Position numbers and translations under genes: made by a program. From Spirogloea muscicola (Eukaryota; Streptophyta; Zygnematophyceae; Spirogloeales; Spirogloeaceae), in assembly GCA_009602725.1 (NCBI GenBank), contig WELB01000027.1, positions 705,341-723,505 of the forward strand: a stretch of 18,165 nt of DNA, in the 5' to 3' direction. Numbering within the stretch: position 1 is the first letter of the stretch; every line of letters begins with the position of its first letter. The notes below the pieces were generated by a model, which saw only the letters and a list, made by a program, of their open reading frames with translations, made no database searches and was not told the origin of the DNA. Below are positions 1-9,057 of the stretch, in pieces.

Positions 1-2880
1 GGCCCGCACGCCGGGGAGGCGCTGGCGGCGCTGGCGGCGCTGGGGCGCAGCGCCGAGAGCCTGCCGGCAGACCTGGCGGCGGCGGTGACGGCGGGCCGCG
101 TGCCGGGCTTCGTGGTGGAGCGCTACGCAGCGCTGGAGGGCTCGTCTCCGCTCCTCCGCTGGCTCCTCGGCTTCGCCGGCTTCCGCGAGCGCCTCCTCGC
201 CGACGACCTCTTCCTCACCAAGGTCGCCATCGAGTGCGGCGTCGGCATCTTCACCAAGGTCCGCTATCCGCAACCACTTTTCTGCGACATCTATCCCATA
301 GGATCGAGAGATGGAGCCCAGAAATACTCCTTCTCAGCATTTATCTCATGATATGCCACAAATCATGACTTGTATACGATCAGGTTGGCTTCTCTGTCCT
401 TCTTCTTGGGAGATCGAGTCTTGCCTTTAGAGGGCAATGGCTGTGATCGGCCAGCACCTGGGACAAAGGATGAGCTTAGGATCACCTTCACGACATATAT
501 CTCATCCGATCAACTTGGGCTTCCTTTCCTTTATCATCTTTTCTCTATCTTCTTCTTGCACTCTCATCTTCTCTTGTCCATTTGCCGCCGCCGCGCTCTT
601 CTGCCGGTCTCCTCCGGTCTCGTAGGGCTCCCGAACCTGCATTGTCCGGCATTAGGAGGACTTTGATCGTCTAGACTATGTTTCTATGGTGGTAGCACGA
701 CAACATGTTCTTGCGTGTTCTTGCCGCCGCCGCCGCCCCCAGACCTGCATTGTCCATCTTTGGGAAGTAACATGTTCTTGCTGCCGCCGCCCCTGGACCT
801 GCATTGTCCGGCTTTGGGAAAGACACATGTTCTTGCCGCCGCCGGCATTGGTCTGCCGCCGGCGCTCGGCACGCCGCACAGCACGTTGCCAGACTGTGCC
901 GCCGGCGATCGGTGGGCCTCTGGTCAAGCTGAGCCCTGAGTGGCTGGCAACACTGCAAACCTCCAAACTCCAATTGCTCGTGCGCCGCACAGACTGCAGC
1001 GGAGCTGGAGCGGCGGCGTGAGAACTTCGTCAAGGAGCTCGACTTTGTCATCGCCGATATCGTGAGGCTCGACCTGGCGTGGTTGGCCCTGGCCGTCTGA
1101 CAGCAGACTCGAGCTAGCTGGAAGCGCTCCAGCTGGCAGCTCAGGGCCGGATGCAGCATTGCCGGTACCTGGCGCCCTGATGGCCGTTAGCCTGGCGCCC
1201 GCAGATCATGGCACTGGTCGCGGACTTCATGCTCGTCTGGCTGCCCGCGCCGACCATCAACCTGCGCGGTGCGCCAGCCGCTGGTGTCGGTGCCCTCCGC
1301 CGCTTCCTCCTCAACTGCCCCGACAACGCATTCCAGGTCCGCTACTGCACGTGCATCCTCTGTGGCCGCAGTATGGCTTGGGTCACGATGGCCTTGCCGG
1401 GCCGCTAATGTCGGCGATCACGAGGTCACCGGCGCCATTGGCGGTGGTGTTGACATTGCTGCCAGGTGGCCATGGGCGGGCGAAGCTACACGCTCCTTCA
1501 GCGCTCTGGTGCAATTGCGGTGCACGCCCATCGCAGACCAAACCCAGAGATTCACGGCTCTGACTTTTTAGATACCGTGACGCTTTCATACGTTGACCTA
1601 GCTGCAGCTACCATTCCTAGCTCCCCTTGGCTCCAAGTCCAGTTGCAGTTCCTCTAGAAAGAAGAAATCTTAGTTCACATGCAGCAATCAAGCTTCAGCT
1701 CCGAAAGCCCTTTCATAGAAAGTATGAAGTCAGCATCCAGAGGCTTGGCAGTGCCCAGCATGTTCCAAGGAAGCTGCAGAAGGTGTTGACTTACGTCTCT
1801 GACGCTGCTTACCAGCACTGAACCTCTTGGGTGTCTGCAGCGCAATGGGGCGAAGCTGCTGGCTGTGGGCACTTCAGCCTCCCTGGTACTGAGCAGAAAG
1901 CACTTGATGCTTGCATCTTATGATGTAGAGCTTGATGACAATGAGGTCGGCTGTATGTATCGACTCGTTGTCAGCTGTGGACTTCCTATCTCCTGCAGCT
2001 TTGCCGCTGTGGCTTTCACACTCAGATTGCCGTTGATTGACCTGCTTCTGCTGGCGGTGCGCCCCTACTGCTGCTGCTCAGTTTGGTACGGGCATGACGA
2101 ACGTGCTCATCGCTGGCCGCAAGTTGCTCGACAAGTCGTATGTTGGCGAGGTGGACGACGTTCCGATCCTTGCCACCAGCCTCGCATACGGCGTCTACAT
2201 GGCCGTCTCCAGCAACCTCAGGTTGGCTCTGTACTCCGTCCTCTGACCTCCGATGCCACGAGGTGGTTGCTGTTGCACAATAGTGAATCAAGGAGTGACC
2301 AATGAGAGCAAGTTGACAGGACTTGACTTTGCGCTCGTCCAAGCACCTTGCCCATTTCTTAAGCTATTGTGCACCTTATCGTTCTTTCAGTCATGGTCAA
2401 CCCTCACCTTGGCTTGACCTCCTACTATTTGCACTGGTACTTTACTGAAGCTATTTCCTCCTTCACGCTGTTGACCACCCCGAACTGGCTACCCCGTGCA
2501 ACGAGAGCAGGTATCAGATCTTGGCGGGCGTAGTTGAGCAACGCCTGCTGGAGCCGTTCTTCCACGACAAGAAGCTTGCGCTGTCGGCACTCTCCTTTGC
2601 TGTGCGCACGGGCAACACCTTCCTCGGCTCGCTCATGTAAGCTCCACCCCTCTGAGTCGCCGACCCATCACGTTGTCGTCTCGCCAGCATCGATTAGCTT
2701 GCGGCTTGGCCCTTGGCCTTCCTTGCAGCTACGTTGATGCCCCTGATTACCTGCATCTACTTGAGCATTACAGAAAAGAGATTTGCATATCAATGGATGT
2801 ACAGCTTGCATCTCTTTAACTATCATCTAGCTCTTGCCTGCAGGTGGGTGGACTATGCCCGTTTTGTGGGGGTGCAGTAG
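1..2880 (+). CDS. RETICULATA-related (RER, DUF3411) plastid envelope membrane protein, 5' partial
   Basis: Eight exons join in one frame: <1-258, 993-1061, 1205-1336, 1466-1519, 1841-1885, 2082-2221, 2511-2636 and 2844-2880 (stop TAG), giving 286 codons plus stop. The protein shows the family's landmarks in order: LLADDLFLTKVAIECG, then ERRRENFVKELDFVIADI, VADFMLVWLPAP, CPDNAFQ, LLQRSGAIA, RNGAKLLAVGT, SLAYGVYMAVSSNLRYQ, EQRLLEPFFHDKKLALSA, AVRTGNTFLGSL and the C-terminal WVDYARFVGVQ. From memory this is closest to the Arabidopsis RER4-like subgroup. Family members are multi-span plastid envelope proteins that affect leaf mesophyll development; their biochemical activity is unknown. Hydrophobic stretches lie in exons 3, 6 and 7. 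The N-terminus with the transit peptide is beyond the contig start. Five internal introns are phase 0 and two (after 2221 and 2636) are phase 2. The family is certain; the subgroup is inferred. Confidence 0.93.
259..992 (+). other. RER intron 1, with internal minisatellite
   Basis: This 734-bp intron runs from a GTCCGC donor to a GCACAG acceptor. Another acceptor, CTGCAG, ends 8 bases downstream but would break the frame of the next exon, so the upstream one is chosen. It contains the 54-bp repeat described separately. Open frames inside it on both strands come from GCC-rich repeat sequence and are not genes. Confidence 0.8.
636..850. repeat. Degenerate minisatellite, unit about 54 bp
   Basis: The 12-mer CCTGCATTGTCC starts at 636, 744 and 798, so the spacings are 108 and 54 bases, a period of 54 with one degraded unit. 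A second landmark, CATGTTCTTG, starts at 704, 771 and 826. Each unit combines CATGTTCTTG, a GCC/CCG run and the CCTGCATTGTCC box. It lies wholly inside RER intron 1. Confidence 0.85.
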
Positions 2881-4113
2881 CGGCAACATCACCCATCACT
2901 TACCAGGTCAACAACAAGTCATCTGCCACACTCCGAGCACTGCAAAGGACACACTCCTGCGGGTGCTCCTGGCAGACTTATGGTGGACTTTTCCATTGGT
3001 TACAAACTAACACATGCCAAGCCTGGCTGGGGGGTAGGCCTGTTGCTAATATGATCCGTACCAATCTTACCAGGCACTTCATTGCATTGCCCGTCCAGAA
3101 TTTCAGAGCAGTCATTCGTTGGATGCAACTAACATTCATTTAGTTGTAGATAGTGGTAGGCCGTGTGTGGTGGTGGCAAAGGAGAACAACGCTCCTAGCC
3201 AGCCATGTTGTGACCATGTTAAGCTTGGTGCCTTCTCCACAATTGACTCGCCAGCTTATTTTGCGGCCTTGCCAGAGTGCAGTACTTAATGGCAAGTCTA
3301 GAGTAGTGCAGCACTGGGCTAAGTGCCATTCTAATCTTGTTCCCATTGGCCAAAGTGGCCTGTCAGTAGCAAATCTATTCTTCACTGTTGAGCAGAGCTG
3401 AGGCAAGTGAGAGTGCATGGAGGTGTCCAAGCCTTAGATGTGTAAGTCTGAGCCGATCGCTCTGGCAATTTGCTCGCTCCTGCAAAAGTCGAGTGGATAC
3501 TAGCACGAGCAATACAAATTCGCTGTTACTCCTTGATGACTGTCAACTTTTGTGCATCACCACTTTTGGGGCTGGTGAAAGGGATGCAAGGGATGGGCAG
3601 TCCGGTGGTGCAGAGTGACGGCAAGGGCTTGTAAAGAACAAGTCAAGCACAGCCTGAGATTTCTTCACTGGAGCGTGGGCTGCATGTACCACAGCGCTGG
3701 CCTACTTCATGAGCGCTTACAGGAAGCTGCTTTGTCACAGCTGCTTGGAGAAAGGGGCTCCTCAAAGGAGCAGAAGCTTGATCACCACTTGAAGGTGAAG
3801 TGCTGATCCGCCCAATGACCAGCTCGGGGCCAGAGCGGCAAGCTGGCCGCTACAGAATCATCGATGCCTTGTCAGAGTTGACAGGCGGCCTAACGACTAT
3901 CCTGGACCGATATGACTGATATAACTGAAATATTTGTGGGAGGTCAGGCTTAGGGCTGGCGCACACTTGGGCTCAGAACAGATGGCTCGCATCCTGCACA
4001 TCGACAGGAGGCGGCACAGCAGCAGCCGTCTTTGCAGCAGAGTCCTGTCGTGCCGTATCCCGTTGACGGCCTATTTGTGTCGATCTGACTGGGACAGCTG
4101 ACTCGGCTTACCG
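2881..4113. other. RER 3' UTR and intergenic sequence, no gene seen
   Basis: This stretch follows the RER stop codon. I see no exon with a recognisable product. A frame without ATG is open from about 3048 to 3290 on the plus strand (it includes SGRPCVVVAKENN and SPAYFAALPECST), but it has no family resemblance I know and no clear splice context. I treat it as non-coding or unknown. The RER transcript probably ends within this stretch, but I find no decisive polyadenylation signal. Confidence 0.55.
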
Positions 4114-4257
4114 CGTGGCCTCCTAGGCTGACTCATCCACTTTTGTGTGTGATTCACGCCAAGGATGGAGGACCACGTTTCTCTCCGTGGCTTCCTAGGC
4201 TTGGGCCATACACTTTTGTGTGTGATACACGCTAAGGATGGTGGACCACTTATTTCC
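4114..4257. repeat. Tandem duplication of a 72-bp unit
   Basis: Two diverged copies lie head to tail, about 4114-4185 and 4186-4257. Each runs from CGTGGC through TCCTAGGCT and CACTTTTGTGTGTGAT to AGGATGG and GGACCAC. The offset is 72 bases at CGTGG. No coding role is evident. Confidence 0.85.
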
Positions 4258-4312
4258 CTCTCCCTCTCTCTCTTCCTTCCTCTCTTTCGCTTTCTCTTTC
4301 TCTTTTCCCTGT
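4250..4312. repeat. Homopyrimidine (C/T) tract
   Basis: An almost pure C/T run of about 60 bases, with few interruptions, directly follows the second copy of the 72-bp duplication. The complementary strand is all purine, so its apparent Arg/Glu/Lys-rich minus-strand reading frames are low-complexity artefacts. Confidence 0.85.
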
Positions 4313-4389
4313 CGGATTTGAGGCTCCTCACTCGTAACTACTGAGTGGTCCATCCTCCCCTCGTCCTGACGTAGTTTCTTCAAGCCCCT

Positions 4390-5540
4390 TCGTGGCTGGT
4401 GAGCGCTTATGGCCCCTTGGACCCTTTGTCAATTCTTTTCGGACTGGCTTTTCAACTGTTTGGCATGTTCTCAAATTGTGGACGATGCGCAGGAAGCAAC
4501 TCAACAGACAGATTTTCAATCTAGAGGATGTGTATGAAGTTATGATGGAGAAAGAGGCAGAGGATTTTACTTTGCAGAATATTGATGATCGATTTCTCTG
4601 CTGCATCAGGTTGCTTTGCAGGATTCGATTTGAAGGTTGTTCCTGATGTTCCTTTTATCAAGGTCTTTGATTAAAGACGTTTGAACTTGCTCCTGCTTGA
4701 ACTGCATCTCACAGTCGGGAAATTGTTTAGAAAACAATCAAAGGATTTATTCGACCGGATCATCGATTAGTTGCGGTCCTCCCAATTTCTCTGCATCCGA
4801 TGCTGTCTCTGCAATGGGCACTCTCTTAAGCAAGAACTCACGTTTGACCCGTCAAAACATGTCTCCTGCATATCCACGTAAAATACTTTGCGAGCAATGT
4901 CACCTTCTGGTCGCGTCTTACCACATAACCGCAGACATCTAACTCACACAATCCTGCAGTAAAGTATTCATTGACTCCGGCAAGGAAGTCCCACCTGGAG
5001 TACCATCAAACTTGGGCCGGTCTCCTGTTGCCATATCCTTTCTCCTCCATACACGAGGGATTGACAAAGGTGGAACGACTGCAGCCGCAACAGATTCAGG
5101 TAAAACAGACGTAGATGATTTAGGGTCAAACAGATCTGCAATAGTCTGATCGTCCAGCTCTGCAACAGTCTGATCATCCAGCGTGACAACCTTGCCTGGC
5201 CTAAGTCACATACAATAATCGACAAAGGTAGGTCAAATATCAAACAACAACTGCTCTAGAATTATGCAACAGATTTCGAGATACCGAAAGCAAATCCAAG
5301 CAACTGTCACACTAGCAGCCTTGAGCAAGAATCCAAGCAAAGTCCAAGCAACATACTACATAGTCAAATTTCAACCGTTCTGGACTTGTTCACGTGACGT
5401 TGTGATCTTTGACAACTGACAACAATTGTTACTGTTGGCCTCTTATCAGACTGTCCTTCATGACAGCTGGTCAAGGTAGCCAATATCTTCGTCTGAACTG
5501 TGTATCTCGTAGGCTAGTACGTCAGCATTTGTCTTCCTCT
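4390..5540. other. AT-richer intergenic island with fragmentary reading frames
   Basis: This block is visibly richer in A+T than the exons around it. On plus, 4392-4646 encodes an 84-residue frame with plausible protein texture (RRKQLNRQIFNLEDVYEV, then EKEAEDFTLQNIDDRF). On minus, a frame without a usable start between about 4940 and 5215 reads TLDDQTVAELDDQTIADLFD, and later RPKFDGTPGGTSLPESM. I recognise neither. They could be degraded mobile-element fragments, since the two lie on opposite strands and end in stops, or exons of an unrecognised gene, or chance. No repeats or target-site duplications bounding an element were found. Confidence 0.35.
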
Positions 5541-5588
5541 AGACTTATCGACGCCATTACACATCGACGCCCTTGCGCATGACAGTCT

Positions 5589-8262
5589 TCAGGCCACTCG
5601 AGCCTTTTCCACCTGCTGCGGCTCGTTGGTCTGCTCGTACGCCGCGCGGGCAAGCGCCGCGAATGCGGCGCCCACAATGCCTGCGTCGTTCTTCATCTCC
5701 GCAACTACAATGGGCGTGCCGTTTGGCAGCATCACCAGGTGGCCCCACTGTACAAGCGAGCTGCCGAAGGTGACGTTACATAGATGTTGCAAGATCAATG
5801 CTTTAGGGTTTGGGGCTTAGGGTTTAGGGTTTAGGTTTTAGCGGTTTGGGGTTAAGGGTTTGGGGTAAGGGTTAGAATTCAACTCATTGCAGCCTGGTAG
5901 TCGACTTCATGACAACATAAGAAGCAACCTTCTGATTGGTCCGCACTGACCTCGTCAATTGCATTGCTGATTCCTCCTCCTACAATCTGCACGCAGGGCA
6001 GATTGCGGCTCAGGTTTCTAGTATATTTTGACACCTCTATGAGCGCAACCTGAGGCTTCCAGCACACAGTGACCTTAGGCCTACACCATTAAGTGGGAAG
6101 CATGAAAAGAAGCCATGCACGCCAACAATTGGGCTCCAAGTACGATTCTCAACAGGCAAGGTCAACTTTCGCAATTGTACTGCAAGGATGTGGTCGAGGC
6201 TGCACTGCTTGTGTGAAATAAGGTCATCTCTGTCATAGCGCAACCCATTACGACTCCGAAGAGTCCAGATTACTTCTTGCATCTTCAGTCAAGAAGAACC
6301 ATGAAGGGAGCGCGCGCGGTCCATAGGGCGACGTGGCTCACGATGATGTCGGGCCAGAGGAGGGCCTCCATGGTCGAGAGGTACTTGGCAGCGCGCTCGG
6401 CCCATTGCGGCCATGACAAGCCCTGCTGTCTCACCAGCACGCCGTTTATCACCTTCTCCGCCTCCTTACCGTCCATCTCAATGTGCCCCAACTCCAGGTT
6501 TGGCACCTGGAATCCAATTCAACCACAGCGCTGCGTCGGTGCTCAGTGCTCAGTGGCCGGAGGGCTCAAAGCGGCTCAGGGCTGTTGATACAAGGCTTGA
6601 GTGTGCAAGGATTAAAACCAAAACGACAATGGGCATATAACAGGGCCTCAGAACGGGCGCAGGGCTTGAGGCTTGAAGAGTTTCATTAACCTCCAACATC
6701 TTTCTTTCCTATCAGAGAACTTCAGTGAAGTTATACTAAGTAAGAGAGAACAAATGTAGTGAAGTTGCTGACCTAGACAGTTGCTAACATTGTGCTTGAC
6801 TCTAACAACACTCCCATGCCACACTGCTGCAATCACAATGAGCTCCAAATGAGATACAGTAGTACCAATCTGCTCTGAGGATGGCAAGCTTACTTCAACA
6901 TTGACTAGTCACTGTCATCAATAAGAGGAGTTGTAGGAGCTAAGCGGCAAGTCAGAATATTCAGAGGAGGAGCGATGGCAGCGCCGCCCACCAGGATGCC
7001 GTCAACAAAGAGAGCAGTGCCGATGCCGGTTCCGAAGGTGCACATGAGCGCGACACCACGGGCGCCTCGAGAGGCGCCGACACCGAAGCCCATCTCTGCG
7101 TACCCCGCTGCGTCCGCGTCGTTGACGACGGAAACCGGCAAACCAGTGGCGCCGCAGAAGAGCGCCTCGGCATCGGTGCCAATCCAGCCCTTGTCAACTG
7201 CGGCCACAGACCGGAAGGCGCATTGCAGAGGCGACAGTGAGTTTGCTGCAACGGCTTGGAATTTGGGATTTGCAGCACTGCAACCGAAAGAGAGAATATT
7301 AAGATAAACAGTCAAGATAAGTTGTTTCTCCTGAGTAAAACAGCTTGACATTGTGCGCTATCCACAAATTGTGGGTACTCCACGGTGGCGGCCACGGAGG
7401 GCGGCGGCAGGTGCTTACTGTTGGCGGCGGTGCAGATGTGGCCATGGCGCACGACCGCGGGGACGCCGATGCCCACCGCGCCCTTCCACTGCCGCAACGA
7501 GTGCCGGGCGCGCGGAGCGCATCAGCTCGAGGCCTCGATGGCAATCAGGCCTGCCACCAGTTTGCGCGCCGTGCACATACTATAGTCCAGGAGCCCAGAT
7601 GCACCTATATACCGAGATTCTGAGATTCTTCTGAACCTAGCCCAAATATCGATATCCTGAGAGTAATTTGGACCTAGCCTTAATATCAACCCGAGTGAGG
7701 CGCAGCGTTCAGGGAGGCCTCGATGGCCCTCGGGCCTGCCAAAGGTTCGCGTCAAGTGCACGTCTGCAGTCCAGGAGCCCAGAAGCCTGACCTAAAGAAT
7801 CTGGCCCTGAGAGTATTGTACACCTAGCCTAAACTATCAATTCGAGCTCCACGACCTCTGGCTAAGGAAGGCAGCACAGGGAGCTCCGCAGCGGGAGCGT
7901 CAGCAGCGGCGATAGATGCGGTGGCGACGACGGCGGCGGCGGCGACGGCGGCGGACCTCGAAGTGGTCGACGAGCTGCTTGAGGACGGCGGCGACGGCGG
8001 CGGGCGTGGCGGGCTGCGGCGTGCAGATGACGTGCTTAGCGGCGAGGAGGCCGCCGGTGCGCGTGTCCACGGGCGCTGCCTTGATGCTCGTGCCGCCGAC
8101 GTCGACGCCGAGGATCAGGTGGCCGACGTAGCACCCGCCGTCACCGCCGCCTCCGCCGCCGCCGCCGCCATTGCCGCTGCCGCCGCCGCCAGCTGCGGTA
8201 GTCACGCTGTGTTGCCGAGGCGGCGGCAATGGCGCCCGCAGCCGCCGCCGACCCAGCCGCAA
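5589..8262 (-). CDS. ROK-family kinase, polyphosphate glucokinase-like, 5' end unresolved
   Basis: Six exons join in phase on the minus strand: 8262-7957, 7488-7419, 7197-6992, 6506-6342, 5986-5951 and 5747-5589 (stop). They give about 313 residues, against roughly 250-270 for bacterial polyphosphate glucokinases. Landmarks in order are the phosphate-binding LILGVDVGGTSIKAA, TPQPATPAAVAAV, AVGIGVPAVV, IDKGWIGTDAEALF, VVNDADAAGYAEMGFG with the expected catalytic Asp, TFGTGIGTALFVDGIL, PNLELGHIEMDGKEAEK, LSWPQWAERAAKYL, IIIVGGGIS and MKNDAGIVGAA. The cysteine cluster of zinc-containing ROK kinases is absent, as in polyphosphate glucokinases. Members phosphorylate glucose to glucose 6-phosphate using polyphosphate and/or ATP; the donor here is inferred. 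The first exon begins with an Arg/Pro- then Gly-rich stretch without an in-frame ATG before the N at 8263, so the true start, possibly with a targeting peptide, is missing or upstream. Confidence 0.88.
5800..5875. repeat. Degenerate telomere-like tract (TTTAGGG on plus) in kinase intron 5
   Basis: About ten imperfect repeats of TTTAGGG, mixed with TTTGGGG and TTAAGGG variants, lie inside the intron 5748-5950. In the sense strand of the kinase transcript they read as CCCTAAA, about 53 bases before the acceptor at 5748. The tract does not mark a chromosome end, because genes continue on both sides. Confidence 0.92.
7525..7835. repeat. Diverged tandem duplication in kinase intron 1
   Basis: GAGGCCTCGATGG occurs at 7529 and 7714, followed in each copy by a CAGGCCTGCC or CGGGCCTGCC box, GTGCAC, AGTCCAGGAGCCCAGA, and later CCTGAGAGTA (7656 and 7806) and ACCTAGCC. 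The copy offset shrinks from 185 to 150 bases because of indels. The duplication is confined to the intron 7489-7956 of the minus-strand kinase gene. Confidence 0.85.
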
Positions 8263-8263
8263 N
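8263..8263. other. Ambiguous base (N)
   Basis: This is the only N in the window. It sits at the exact junction between the GC-rich first visible kinase exon and a telomere-like arm. It may be a low-quality base or a trace of a closed scaffold gap. The sequence to its left and right should not be assumed contiguous without read evidence. Confidence 0.9.
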
Positions 8264-8264
8264 A

Positions 8265-8395
8265 CTTAAACCTAACCGCTAAACCCTTAACCCACTCTTT
8301 CTGCCCCTCCCTCCCACTTGAGGAGCAAAAAGGGTTTGGTTAGGGGTTTAGGTTTGGGGTATGGGTTAGGTTAGGGTACAAGGGCTAGGGTTTAG
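8265..8395. repeat. Opposed telomere-like arms (CCCTAAA then TTTAGGG)
   Basis: A C-rich arm at about 8265-8293 (degenerate CCCTAAA) is separated by a pyrimidine-rich spacer (8294-8329) from a G-rich arm at about 8331-8395 (degenerate TTTAGGG, with TTAGGTT and GGTTTGGG variants). The two arms can pair imperfectly as a hairpin. A further short fragment lies near 8478-8495. The block lies between the heads of the divergent kinase and PUF genes. Confidence 0.9.
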
Positions 8396-8569
8396 GCAGT
8401 GGCTGGGCAGAAAGGACGACCCCCGGATGGGATGAGGAGGCGAGGACTCGAACCCTGGGCTCAGGAAGCAAACGGGAGCTTAAGGGTTTTAGGCAGAAGG
8501 GGTTACGCGCACCGGTCATGCCCGTCGCCAGCAGCCCGATGAACCGCGTCACGACAAAGAGGTGCGTGA
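8396..8569. other. Region upstream of the PUF gene, no assigned exon
   Basis: Between the telomere-like arms and the first open PUF frame, whose upstream in-frame stop is at 8567-8569, I assign no feature. It should contain promoter or 5' exon sequence for the plus-strand PUF gene, but no ATG in the right frame connects. A minus-strand hydrophobic reading frame overlaps 8507-8720 and is discussed as a finding. Confidence 0.4.
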
Positions 8570-8743
8570 CGCTCGCCGGGTCCAGCAGCTTGTCCTGCGC
8601 CGCCGCCGACGCCGCCGCCGCAATCAGCGCCAGCGAGCGAGCCAGGAGCAAAGCCCAGAACCCCAGATTCCAGCGGGCAGGCCGGTGGCCGATGCCAGCC
8701 AGCAGCGCCGGCGAGGATTCCTGCGGCGGCGGCGACGACTGCG

Positions 8744-8780
<37 letters not shown>

Positions 8781-9026
8781 AAGGCGAGGGCGACGAGGAG
8801 CTCGAGCAGCTGCTCGGCGAGATCCCGCGCGCCACCTCCGCGCCGCCGCACCTCGAAGAGCTCCAGGTTTGCGCGGCCTCCGCGGCGCGCGATGCGCCGC
8901 CGCCGCCGCCGTCGCTGTCATCGCCGGCGGCGAAGCCCTATCCCGCCCTCTGCGCCTGCCTGCGCTGCTCTTGCTCTCCTTGCGGCCTGTCTGCGCTCGG
9001 AGGCCGCCGCCGCCGCAGCCGCCGCA

Positions 9027-9057
<31 letters not shown>

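Noticed and set aside
671-1159. 162-codon minus-strand open frame
   Set aside because: It is a product of the minisatellite in RER intron 1 and the antisense of RER exon 2, with a repeated PKPDNAGPGAAAA-type pattern.
7916-8343. Plus-strand Arg/Ala-rich frames over the kinase first exon
   Set aside because: The minus strand encodes a clear ROK phosphate-binding motif; the plus frames are GC-rich shadows and one runs through the N.
8265-8395. Chromosome fusion point made of head-to-head telomeres
   Set aside because: A fusion would read TTTAGGG then CCCTAAA on one strand. Here the order is CCCTAAA then TTTAGGG, and the units are heavily degenerate.
8440-8470. tRNA T-arm-like sequence on the minus strand (GGTTCGAGTCC)
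   Set aside because: The bases flanking the loop do not form a five-pair stem, and no acceptor, D or anticodon arms are found at the right distances.
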